A DNA stretch of 64,000 nt from the NCBI RefSeq assembly GCF_014199625.1, contig NZ_JACHNY010000011.1, forward strand, positions 21,475-85,474. The letters are read 5' to 3'. The position numbers were made by a program, and so were the translations under genes. Within the stretch, counting starts at the first letter, position 1. Each line of letters begins with the position of its first letter. Origin of the DNA: Sphingomonas abaci (GTDB lineage Bacteria; Pseudomonadota; Alphaproteobacteria; Sphingomonadales; Sphingomonadaceae). Of the stretch, positions 18,150 through 26,544 are shown in pieces. The notes below the pieces were generated by a model that made no database searches, was not told the DNA's origin, and saw only the letters and a program-made list of their open reading frames with translations.

Positions 18150-20603
18150 TCATACCGTCTGCGGCACAAGCACATCGTCCGGCAATGCGATGAACAGAGA
18201 ATGGACGAGCGCCGCGCCCGTCACCGGCTTGGTCACGACCCGTCCCACGCCGCTCCCGGCCAGTCGCGCCGCGCCCGCCGCATCCGCAGCCGGCCATAGC
18301 AGCGTCACCGCCGCCCCGCACCGGTCGGCCGCCGCGATCAGCCGCGCCAGCGCCGCCTCCGGATCGGCTTCGCTCCGCAGTGGCGCTTCGTCCACCAGCA
18401 CGCGTCGACATGGCCCCTCTCCCAGCGACTGGGTCGCTTCCTCGAAACTCCCCACGAAGACTAGCCGTTCCTCATGCGGCGCGAACAGCGTCCGCCACAT
18501 GCTGCGGGCGATCGGGTTGCGATCGATCACCAGCAGGCCCGCGCCCAGCACCTCGGCATCGCGCGCCGCCCCGCCCTTCGTCTCAGCCGGCACCACCAGC
18601 GGCAGGGTGACGGTGAAGGTCGAGCCCTGCCCCGCGACGCTGTCGACCGTGACGTCGCCGCCCATCGCCCGTGCCAGGTTGCGGCAGATCGACAGGCCGA
18701 GCCCGGTGCCGCCGAAGCGGCGCGTCGTGCTGGCATCCGCCTGGCGGAACGCCTCGAAGATCGCCTCGCGCTGGTCGGGCGCGATGCCGATGCCGGTGTC
18801 GCGCACCGCGATTGCGTAGCTCCGGCCGTCGCCGGCGCGCGTGACCGACAGCGACACCTGCCCGGCGCTGGTGAACTTCAAGGCGTTGGCGACCAGGTTG
18901 AACACGATCTGGCGGACTCGCGCGGCGTCGCCGACGACGCGGTCGGGGCATTCGCCAAGCGCGGTTTCAAAGCGCAGGCCCCGCGCCTCCGCCTGGGTCC
19001 GCCACATGATCGCGGCGTCGCGGATCGTCGCGGCCAGGTCAAACGGCGCCTCTTCGATGGTCAGATGCCCCGTCTCGATCTTCGCCACGTCCAGGATATC
19101 GTCCACCAGCGCCTTCATCGTCACGCCCGCGCCGTGCACCACGGACAGCCGGTCGCGGATGCCGGCGTCGAGCGAAGCATCGGCGAGCATCACCTGGGTC
19201 ATGCCCAATATGCCGTTGAGCGGCGTGCGGATCTCGTGGCTGGTGGTCGCCAGGAACTCAGTCTTGGCCGCCAGCGCCTTGCCCAGCGCCTCGTTGGTGA
19301 CCGCCAGGTCTTCGTTGGCGGCGCGGACCTGGTTGCGGCTGCGGCGGACGGTGAATAGGCTGACTGCCAGCACGAGGATGACGATCGCCGTCGCGGCCGC
19401 CGCGCCCAGGAACACCAGCCGTTCGGTCCGCGCCCGTGCCTGTTCGAAGGCGACGCTGCGGCGCAGCTCCTCCGCCTTCAGCTTGGCGATGCGCAGTTCC
19501 TGGTTGGCGAAGTCGAATCGCGCCGCCATCAGCGCCGTGTTGGTCTGGGTGGCCAATTTGGTCGCCTCGTCGTCCAGCCGCTTCAAGGCGATCAGGTGCG
19601 GCAGCGCCTTGTCCGGCGCGCCCAGCATCGCGAAGGTGCGATAGGCGGTCTGATGCGCCTCGCGATAGGGCAAGGTCGTGGCGTCCGGATCGACGCCGGC
19701 GAAACTCGCCTCGATCAGCCGCCCGGCCTCGCCGGGCTGGCGCCGCTGCAGCGCGGCTTGGGCGGCGATCGCCTGGACCTGCGGCCGCCAATGTTGCGCT
19801 TCTCCCGTCCGGGTCAGGGCCAGGGCGCGGGACAGCGCCTGTCCCGCTTCGAAGACCCGCCCGGCCTTAAGGCGGTTGCGCGCCAGATTGCCCAGCACCT
19901 GCGCCTGAAGCAGCGGACTGTTGCGGCGGCGGGCGAGGCCATAGGCGTGTTGGAAATCGGCCTCGGCCGCCGCGAACCGCCCGAGATCCTGATAGACCGT
20001 GCCTCGGTTGTTGAAGACCGCGAGCGACAGCCGGGGATCGCCGCGATACAGCTCCTCCGCCTGGCTGAAATACCGCAGGGCCGACTCGTTGTCGCGCGCG
20101 TCGTTGTAGAGCGATGCGATGCCCATCAGGGCTATGGCCTGGCTGCGCGCGTCGCCGGTTCCCTGGAAGATGCGAAAGGCCTGCTGGAACGCCCGCAGCG
20201 CCGCCGCCGCCCTGCCCTGCACGCCCTGATAGGCGGCGTTGGTCAGCAGCACCTCGCCCATCACTTGCGAGCGGGGATCGTAGCGCCGTGCCGCCGTTTC
20301 TGCGCGCGACAGCAGCGCCGCCGCATCGCCCAGCCGGTTCAGCCGCAGACAGGCGTCGCCTTGCAGCCGCCATGCCTGGGCCAGTTCGAGATCGCGCTGC
20401 CGCGCATCCTCGCGCGCCTCGGCATGATCCTCGGCCCGGCGGGCCGCCGCGAGCGCGACCGGCGGATCGTCGACCATCGCGCCGCGGGCCTCCGCCACCG
20501 ACCGTTCGAACTCGGGGTCGGCCTGCGGTGCCGCCCGACCGGGATCGGACCAGCCGCCGACGGACAGGACCAGCGCGGCGGCCATCGCCGCCCTACGGAT
20601 CAT
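18150..20603 (-). CDS. TPR-containing hybrid-like histidine kinase
   Basis: This 817-aa sensor kinase starts with a signal sequence (RRAAMAAALVLSVGGW), followed by a periplasmic region of TPR-like helical repeats (residues about 70-370; for example GNLARNRLKAGRVFEAGQALSRAL). A membrane helix follows (LVFLGAAAATAIVILVLAVSLF), then a coiled linker, HisKA with H456 in TTSHEIRTPLNG, and HATPase_c (IVFNLVANALKFT, DTGIGIAP, GGTGLGLSICRNLARAMGG). The C terminus resembles a receiver but is degenerate: an ID pair near the start and a TKP motif are present, while the acceptor region reads RRVLVDEAPL. It starts inside the stop codon of the EAL gene (ATGA) and precedes the CheY-like gene. Confidence 0.88.
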   Translation of the reverse strand: MIRRAAMAAALVLSVGGWSDPGRAAPQADPEFERSVAEARGAMVDDPPVALAAARRAEDHAEAREDARQRDLELAQAWRLQGDACLRLNRLGDAAALLSRAETAARRYDPRSQVMGEVLLTNAAYQGVQGRAAAALRAFQQAFRIFQGTGDARSQAIALMGIASLYNDARDNESALRYFSQAEELYRGDPRLSLAVFNNRGTVYQDLGRFAAAEADFQHAYGLARRRNSPLLQAQVLGNLARNRLKAGRVFEAGQALSRALALTRTGEAQHWRPQVQAIAAQAALQRRQPGEAGRLIEASFAGVDPDATTLPYREAHQTAYRTFAMLGAPDKALPHLIALKRLDDEATKLATQTNTALMAARFDFANQELRIAKLKAEELRRSVAFEQARARTERLVFLGAAAATAIVILVLAVSLFTVRRSRNQVRAANEDLAVTNEALGKALAAKTEFLATTSHEIRTPLNGILGMTQVMLADASLDAGIRDRLSVVHGAGVTMKALVDDILDVAKIETGHLTIEEAPFDLAATIRDAAIMWRTQAEARGLRFETALGECPDRVVGDAARVRQIVFNLVANALKFTSAGQVSLSVTRAGDGRSYAIAVRDTGIGIAPDQREAIFEAFRQADASTTRRFGGTGLGLSICRNLARAMGGDVTVDSVAGQGSTFTVTLPLVVPAETKGGAARDAEVLGAGLLVIDRNPIARSMWRTLFAPHEERLVFVGSFEEATQSLGEGPCRRVLVDEAPLRSEADPEAALARLIAAADRCGAAVTLLWPAADAAGAARLAGSGVGRVVTKPVTGAALVHSLFIALPDDVLVPQTV

Positions 20604-21919
20604 CGGCGCGACCAGGCGTTCCGCAGGCTCTGCACGCTCGCCGGCACCGGCAGGTCGAAGCCGCCCCGCTGCTGCTCGAGATAGGCGAGCAGCGCGTCGA
20701 GCGGCACCGGCCGGCTGATCAGGAAGCCCTGCACCATGTCGCAGCCCATCACCGACAGCAGCGCCAGCGCGGCATGGGTCTCGACGCCCTCCGCCACCAC
20801 TTCCATCTCCAGCGCATGGGCGAGATCGATCGTTGAGCGGACGATCAGCGGGTCGCGGTTCGAACTGGTGAGCTGCGTCACGAACAGCTTGTCGATCTTC
20901 AGCTCGCGCGCCGGGAGCTGCTTCAGATAGGCCAGCGAGGACAGGCCCGCGCCATAATCGTCGATCGCGATGGTAATGCCGATGCCGGCGAAGATCTGGA
21001 GGTGCGCGATCGCGCATTGCGGGTCGCGGATCACCGAAGTCTCGGTCACCTCGAACCCCAGCCGCGCTCCGCTGTCCGCGATCAGGTCGCAAGCCTCGCG
21101 CACGAAGGCGGTGTCGGTCAGCAGCACGCCGGCGATGTTGATGAAGATCGGGCAGTCGACGCCGCACGACGCCATCAGCCTCTGATCCTCGATCACCTGG
21201 CGGATCGTCCACAAGGTCAGGTCGACGATGTCGCGCGACTGTTCGGCCAGGGGGATGAAGTCGCCGGGCGAGACCTGGCCACGGGTCGGATGATTCCAGC
21301 GGACCAGCGCCTCGACGCTGGAGATGCGCTGCTGGCGGACGTGCAGCTTGGGCTGATAATGCAGCGCCATCTCGCCGCGCCGGATCGCGACCGGCAGTTC
21401 ATGCGCCAGCGCCATGCGGTCATGCGCGACGCCGCCGCATGCGACGTCGCAGATCACGGCACGCCGTTCGGACCGCGCCTCGATCAGCGCGGTTTCCGCT
21501 TCCTCGATCAGCCGGACATCGTCGGCCTCGCCGACACTGGCCGCCGACGCGCCGATATGGAGGTCAATGGCGATCACGCCATGATCGAGGGGCAAGGGGC
21601 GGGCGAAGAACGCTTCGATTGCGGCGATCCGATCGTCCAGCGCCGCCCGCTCGTCGCCGAAGAAGATCAGTTCGATCAGGTCGCGCCCGGTAGCGGTGAC
21701 CAGCGCCTCCGGCACCAGCTTGGCCATGTGCCCGACCAACCGGTCGGCGAGCGAATCGGCCAGCGACAGGCCCAGATGGCGGCGCAACAGACCAAAATTC
21801 GCCACGGACGCCAGGACCACGAATCGCCATGCCCCCCGATTGGGGAGGGGGAACGATGCCGCTCGGTCAGGGCGCGGCCGCCCGGCATGGTGGCCGTTCG
21901 TCATCGGATGCTGATCCAT
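20600..21919 (-). CDS. EAL-domain c-di-GMP phosphodiesterase with degenerate GGDEF
   Basis: This 439-aa cytoplasmic protein has an intact-looking EAL domain: VEALVRWNHPTRG (the EAL motif), FINIAG, GFEVTETSVI, IAIDDYGAGLSSLAYL, LKIDKLFV, VAEGVET and DMVQGFLISRPV. These carry the metal- and base-binding residues of active phosphodiesterases, so it probably hydrolyses c-di-GMP to pGpG. The N-terminal 180 residues look like a GGDEF fold with the active-site loop lost (TGRDLIELIFFGDE). It heads an operon with a TPR histidine kinase (ATGA overlap) and a single receiver. No membrane segments are seen. Confidence 0.9.
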   Translation of the reverse strand: MDQHPMTNGHHAGRPRPDRAASFPLPNRGAWRFVVLASVANFGLLRRHLGLSLADSLADRLVGHMAKLVPEALVTATGRDLIELIFFGDERAALDDRIAAIEAFFARPLPLDHGVIAIDLHIGASAASVGEADDVRLIEEAETALIEARSERRAVICDVACGGVAHDRMALAHELPVAIRRGEMALHYQPKLHVRQQRISSVEALVRWNHPTRGQVSPGDFIPLAEQSRDIVDLTLWTIRQVIEDQRLMASCGVDCPIFINIAGVLLTDTAFVREACDLIADSGARLGFEVTETSVIRDPQCAIAHLQIFAGIGITIAIDDYGAGLSSLAYLKQLPARELKIDKLFVTQLTSSNRDPLIVRSTIDLAHALEMEVVAEGVETHAALALLSVMGCDMVQGFLISRPVPLDALLAYLEQQRGGFDLPVPASVQSLRNAWSRR

Positions 21920-21997
21920 CGTCCCGCCGGATAAACGAAAATCGATAAATATACTGTTAAGCTACCGAGCCAATGGGGTTTCTCCGTTGCGAAATGG

Positions 21998-22012
21998 TAA
22001 ACCCGGTGTTAA
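21998..22012 (-). promoter_or_regulatory. CtrA-box-like site
   Basis: On the minus strand TTAA (22012-22009), seven bases, and TTTACC (22001-21996) give one mismatch to the TTAA-N7-TTAAC consensus of the alphaproteobacterial cell-cycle regulator CtrA. It lies 43 bp upstream of the 17-codon ORF and about 80 bp upstream of the divergent EAL gene. Short AT-rich motifs arise by chance, so this is tentative. Confidence 0.35.
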
Positions 22013-22054
22013 TAAATCCCTGCCTCCAACGAGGGGCCACGAGGGAGAAAAACC

Positions 22055-22108
22055 ATGCTGAAGTTCATCCTGGCGCTGATCTACGGCGATCACATCCGCC
22101 CGATCTGA
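22055..22108 (+). CDS. putative 17-aa small membrane-type peptide
   Basis: A complete ORF of 17 codons (MLKFILALIYGDHIRPI) follows a good ribosome-binding site (GAGGGAG, 7 bp before the ATG). The first half is hydrophobic after one lysine and the tail is polar, as in tiny membrane peptides. A terminator follows 62 bp later, and a CtrA-like box lies 43 bp upstream, so it forms a compact stand-alone transcription unit between two divergent operons. It could also be a leader peptide or chance ORF in a small RNA. I do not recognise a family. Confidence 0.45.
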   Translation: MLKFILALIYGDHIRPI

Positions 22109-22170
22109 ATCCATACCCGTTGCCCGACGGGCGCAGCCGCCAGCGGCGCGTCCAGGCGACGAACGACGAA

Positions 22171-22208
22171 AACGGACCCCACGCCCACCGGCGTCGGGTC
22201 CGTTTTTT
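22171..22208. terminator. bidirectional terminator between the small ORF and tamB
   Basis: AACGGACCC (22171-22179) pairs with GGGTCCGTT (22196-22204), extended by ACGC/GCGT inside. On the plus strand it runs into six T residues. On the minus strand, the direction of tamB, it is followed by GTTTTCG. It probably ends transcripts from both sides. Confidence 0.88.
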
Positions 22209-22293
22209 CGTTGCGGCGCAGACACCCCCTCGACGGACCACCCGCCCGCCCGGTCGTGTGTACCGACCGACCAAGCGAGGGCGCGCGCAAGGG

Positions 22294-25200
22294 TCAATAA
22301 TCCCTGGAGTAGCGGACGCTCGCCGACGATCCGCCGAACGAGCCGGCCGCGGTCAGGATGCTGAGCGACCGGGTCAGCGAAATGTCGAGCTGCGTCGCGG
22401 TGAAGCCACGCGCGTCGGTGATGATCTCCACATAGATATTGTTGGTCAGGTATTTGCCCGCTGCCAGGCTGGTGCCCCGCCCGCTCGCTTCGTCGGCGCC
22501 GAGGACGCGCAGTCGATCGAAGCCTGTGGCCGAGCGCAGCTTGCCGAGCGGGTTCAGCCCACCGCCGCCCGATCCGCGCAGGCTGTTGAGCGCCGAGGCG
22601 AGCTGGATCGCCTCGATCGCCGACAGATTCTCCGGGTTGGTGCCGAACAGCAGCCGGCTCAGCACCTCGTCCTGCGGGAGGGCAGGCGTCGAGGTGAAGC
22701 TGATCTGAGGCCGCTGGCCGGTGCCGGTGACGTTCAGCACCGCGGTGATGCCGTTGGTGGAGGTCGTCGCCTGGATGTTGATGTCCGGATCGATCAGCGC
22801 GCCGCCCTGGAAGCGGATCTGGCCCCGGTTCACTTCGAACCGCTTGCCCGCAAAGCTGTAGGTGCCGCGGATCAGGTCCAGCCCGCCGGTGATGACCGGC
22901 GCGGCGGAGGTGCCGCCGATGCGCAGGTCCATCTCCCATTCCGACTCCAGCCCCATGCCTGACACGAACAGCTGGTTGTCGGCCCGCACCCGCAGGTCGA
23001 GCTTGAACAGCCCCACCGGGGCCGGAACCGGCCGGTCGGTCGACCGCGCCACGCGAATCTCGCTCTTGCGGCGCACGCCGGTCAGTTCCGGCACCTCGGC
23101 CGCGCCTTGGCGAATGATCTGGTAACGGGCGTTGGGGATGGTCAGCTCGCCCTGGATCAGCCCGCCCTGCTTGCCGTTGGTCAGCCGGATCGTGCCGCTG
23201 GTGGTCGCGGCCAGCGCATCGCTGTTCGCCAGCCGTGCATTGTTCAGCGTCGCGCGCAGGTCGATCGGGAAGCCCGCATCGGCGGCCAGGCCGATCGACC
23301 CCTGGGCCTGCACGGTCCCGTCACCGGCCCGGGCACTGAGGCGGCTGATCTCCAGCCGGTCGCTGTTGAAGCGGCCGGCGATCTGCATCGCGGTCAGCCG
23401 GGTGCCGTAGCGCTCATTGTCATAGGTCAGGTTGTCGGCGCGGATCAGGCCATTGAGGCGCGGCGACGACACCCGCCCGCCGAAGTCGGCGGCAACCGCG
23501 ATCGGTCCGGTCAGCTGCTGGTCGGGCAGCGCCGCGAAGGAGAAGAGCAGCGAGGACGGCCCGTTGTAGCGGATGCCGCCACCCAGCGGCGCGCTCAGCA
23601 GCCGCGTCGTCCAGCTTCCCGCCCCCGGCGGCAGCGGCCGCAGCGTCGCGAGCATCCGCCCGACCACGCTCTGCCCGTTGCGGATCAGCGCGCGCGCATC
23701 GCCGCCCTGCGCGTCCAGCGTGCCGGCGAGCACGATGTCGACCGGATCGGAGACGGTGGCCACGCCGGTGCGGCGGAACTGGCTGATCGTCATCCGCGCG
23801 GTCGCATCCGGGAAGGCGGTGCTGGAAGCCTGGCGGAAATCGAGGCTGCCGGTCGCCTGACCGCTCAGCCCCAGATTGGCGACGAAGGCGTTCAGGATCG
23901 ACAGGTTGAGCCGGTCGAGCCGTGCCTGCACCTGCGTCGCGCCGCCGAACGATCCGGCCAGCCGCAGCGAGCCGCCCGCCTGCCCATTGGCCGGCGCGAA
24001 GTCGATCCGGGTCGGGTCGAGCCGGTAGGCGCCGCCGCTGGTGCGAATCCGCGCCGGATTGACCGTGCGGAAATCGATGCCGCTCGCCGCGCCCTTCAGC
24101 GCGACCAGATAATCGTCGGGAGCCAGCCGGGCGTTCAGCGCGACGCGGAACGGCACGCCGTTCGACCCGGTCAGCAGCGCCTGGGCGGTGCCGCGCCCGC
24201 CGACGTAACGGACCTTGGCGCGGGCCGCCTGGATCACGGTCGGGCCGTAGCGCGTGTCGGCAAGCTGCACATCGGCCACCAGTTCAGGTGCCTTGGGCAT
24301 CAGGACGATGCTGGCATTGGCGATGGCCCGGCCGATGGTGAAGTCCACCTGGCCCGGAATGCGGGCGTTATAGGCGCGCGCCGCGACATCGGCGCGCTGG
24401 TTGCCGCCCTGGTCGGAGAGACGGACATCGCCGGTCACCCCCTGCCCGTTGAAGGCGAGCGCACCCGCGAATGGGCCGCGCGGCGTCTGCACGACCCGGC
24501 CATTGGCGGCGATGCCGGCGAAGACGACGCGGCGAATGTCGATCGCCAGCTGGTTGCCCGGCCGCACCAGCACGTCGGCGGTGAACGGACCATAGTTGGT
24601 GCCGCCGCTGGCGGTCACCGCATAGGCCCCGCCCCGGCCGACCACCCGCGCGTTCAGGTCGACCAGTCCGACGCCGACGCCCGGTCGCGGCGCGCGCAGC
24701 ACCACCACCGGCGCCTCCGCCGATCCGGTCACCCGCGCCGACAGCGGACCATAGGCGGTTGAATAGGCGTCGGCCGTCACCGCCACCGCGCCGGACGCGG
24801 GATCAAACCGTCCCTGCCCGCGCGTAATGCGGAACTGCGGCGCGTTCAGGCGCAGATTGGCGAAGGTCACGATGCCCTCGGGGCTGTAGCCGATGTCCGA
24901 ACGGACCACGGCATTGCCGCCCAGGAAGTTGCGGACCCCGTCATTGAACAACTGCTTGGTCTGCGCGACGACGCGGCCGGTGATGCCGAAGCCGCCATTC
25001 GCGCCCGGCACCAGCTTCGCGTCCGTCGACAGGTTGAGAATGCCGATCGATTCGAGCCGGTAGTTGTTGACCCGCCCCTTCAGCGCGCCGGTGTAGCGGC
25101 CGGTCGCGGTGTTGGCGACGACCACGGCGGTCGCGTCGATCGAATCGGAGCGGATGCGCAGATTGTCCGACAGGATGTTGGGCATGGAGATGGCGAGGTC

Positions 25201-26544
25201 GCCATCGATCCGGACGTTGTTGGTCAGCCCGCCGACCGCCGCGTTCAGCCCGGTCACCCGGCGGGCCCGCGCATGGACCGGCACCAGGATGCGGTCGCTG
25301 TTCACCCGCGCCAGACCCTCGGCATAGATGGCCTCGACCGTGGTCGTGCCGAAGCCGATCGTGGCGGCGCGCAGCTTGTAGTCGACCGTCGGCGTCGCGA
25401 ACGCGCCGTTCAGCACCACGCGCGCGGTCACGTCCCGACCGCGCAGATTAGGGGCGATCGCACCGGGCGTCAGCAATCGGGCGTTCACCGCGAAATTGCC
25501 GAACTGGCTGTTCGCCAGGTCGATCAGGCCACCGGCATCCACCGCCAGCGCGTCCGATTTGAGCGTCAGTCGCGTGTCCGCGCGCCGCTGGTTCAACGTC
25601 GTGTCGATCGCCACGTCGAGCTGCGGCGCGGTCAGCCGTTCGACCGGGCCTTCCAGGTACAGGCCGGGCCGGGTCGTGCCGCGCACCTCGATATGGCCGT
25701 TCCGCGTGGTCAGGTTCAGGTTCGCGAGCTGCCCGCCGCCCAGCGTCGCGAGCGCGCGCCCGCGCCAATTGGCCCAGCTTCCGCGCCCGTCGACGTCGAG
25801 CGTCAGCGGCGCCTTGAGGCCAGCCATCGTCGCGACAACGCCGCCGGTCGGGGCCTGGAGCTTCACGGCCAGATCGAGCCTATTCCGGTACGGCACCGCG
25901 TCCAACGTCAGCGCCAGCCGGTCGCCGCCGGCCACGCCCGGTCCGCGCAGCGCGGCGGCGTTCGCCCTGAGCTGCGCCCGGCGGTCGGCGATATGGACGG
26001 TGCCGTCGAGCGACAGGACATGGGTCTGCCCGCTGACCGCCTTCTGCATCGTGAAGCGGCCGATGTGCAGCCGGTTCACATCGATATCGAGATCGGGCAG
26101 CAGCGGCTGGTTGTCCGGCGTCGGCGGCGTCGGCTTCAGAACGGGGCGGCGCGCCAGCGTGATCTGGTCGGCGCTCAAGAGCTTCACGTCGATATGGTTC
26201 TTGGCGTAGGCGAAGGGCCGCCAGTCGACCTCCAGCCGCGGACTGGTCAGGAAAACGCCCTTTTGGTCGCTGACGCGCAGATCGGACAGCGCCATGCGGC
26301 CATAAAGCGAACCGTCGATCCGCCCCACCTTGATGTTGAGGCCGGACGCGGTGCTGTAGCCGCCGATCTGGTCGGCGACGAAGCGGCGGCCCGGATCGGT
26401 GTTGATCCCGAACAGCACCACCAGCACCAACGCGACCAGGCCGAGCAGCGCCAGCCCGATCCCCTTCAGGATGCGAAAGGCCAGGGAGCGCTTCGGCGGC
26501 GCGGACGGAGGGGGCGCGGAGTCCTGCGCCAGCGTGTCGGCCAT
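22294..26544 (-). CDS. tamB: translocation and assembly module protein TamB
   Basis: This is a 1416-aa AsmA-like envelope protein, anchored by one N-terminal helix (FRILKGIGLALLGLVALVLVVLFGINT) with the rest spanning the periplasm as a long beta-taco thought to move lipids or help insert outer-membrane proteins. The C-terminal DUF490 domain is clear: GTYSFAGKRFEVNRGQIRFQGG, PDINIQATTSTNGITAVLNVTGTGQRPQISFTSTPALPQDEVLSRLLFG, and the terminal ELSLTRSLS-like barrel strand ending SSASVRYSRDY. It begins 1 bp inside the tamA stop (TGATG) and is the second gene of the tamAB operon. The length is typical. Confidence 0.93.
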   Translation of the reverse strand: MADTLAQDSAPPPSAPPKRSLAFRILKGIGLALLGLVALVLVVLFGINTDPGRRFVADQIGGYSTASGLNIKVGRIDGSLYGRMALSDLRVSDQKGVFLTSPRLEVDWRPFAYAKNHIDVKLLSADQITLARRPVLKPTPPTPDNQPLLPDLDIDVNRLHIGRFTMQKAVSGQTHVLSLDGTVHIADRRAQLRANAAALRGPGVAGGDRLALTLDAVPYRNRLDLAVKLQAPTGGVVATMAGLKAPLTLDVDGRGSWANWRGRALATLGGGQLANLNLTTRNGHIEVRGTTRPGLYLEGPVERLTAPQLDVAIDTTLNQRRADTRLTLKSDALAVDAGGLIDLANSQFGNFAVNARLLTPGAIAPNLRGRDVTARVVLNGAFATPTVDYKLRAATIGFGTTTVEAIYAEGLARVNSDRILVPVHARARRVTGLNAAVGGLTNNVRIDGDLAISMPNILSDNLRIRSDSIDATAVVVANTATGRYTGALKGRVNNYRLESIGILNLSTDAKLVPGANGGFGITGRVVAQTKQLFNDGVRNFLGGNAVVRSDIGYSPEGIVTFANLRLNAPQFRITRGQGRFDPASGAVAVTADAYSTAYGPLSARVTGSAEAPVVVLRAPRPGVGVGLVDLNARVVGRGGAYAVTASGGTNYGPFTADVLVRPGNQLAIDIRRVVFAGIAANGRVVQTPRGPFAGALAFNGQGVTGDVRLSDQGGNQRADVAARAYNARIPGQVDFTIGRAIANASIVLMPKAPELVADVQLADTRYGPTVIQAARAKVRYVGGRGTAQALLTGSNGVPFRVALNARLAPDDYLVALKGAASGIDFRTVNPARIRTSGGAYRLDPTRIDFAPANGQAGGSLRLAGSFGGATQVQARLDRLNLSILNAFVANLGLSGQATGSLDFRQASSTAFPDATARMTISQFRRTGVATVSDPVDIVLAGTLDAQGGDARALIRNGQSVVGRMLATLRPLPPGAGSWTTRLLSAPLGGGIRYNGPSSLLFSFAALPDQQLTGPIAVAADFGGRVSSPRLNGLIRADNLTYDNERYGTRLTAMQIAGRFNSDRLEISRLSARAGDGTVQAQGSIGLAADAGFPIDLRATLNNARLANSDALAATTSGTIRLTNGKQGGLIQGELTIPNARYQIIRQGAAEVPELTGVRRKSEIRVARSTDRPVPAPVGLFKLDLRVRADNQLFVSGMGLESEWEMDLRIGGTSAAPVITGGLDLIRGTYSFAGKRFEVNRGQIRFQGGALIDPDINIQATTSTNGITAVLNVTGTGQRPQISFTSTPALPQDEVLSRLLFGTNPENLSAIEAIQLASALNSLRGSGGGGLNPLGKLRSATGFDRLRVLGADEASGRGTSLAAGKYLTNNIYVEIITDARGFTATQLDISLTRSLSILTAAGSFGGSSASVRYSRDY

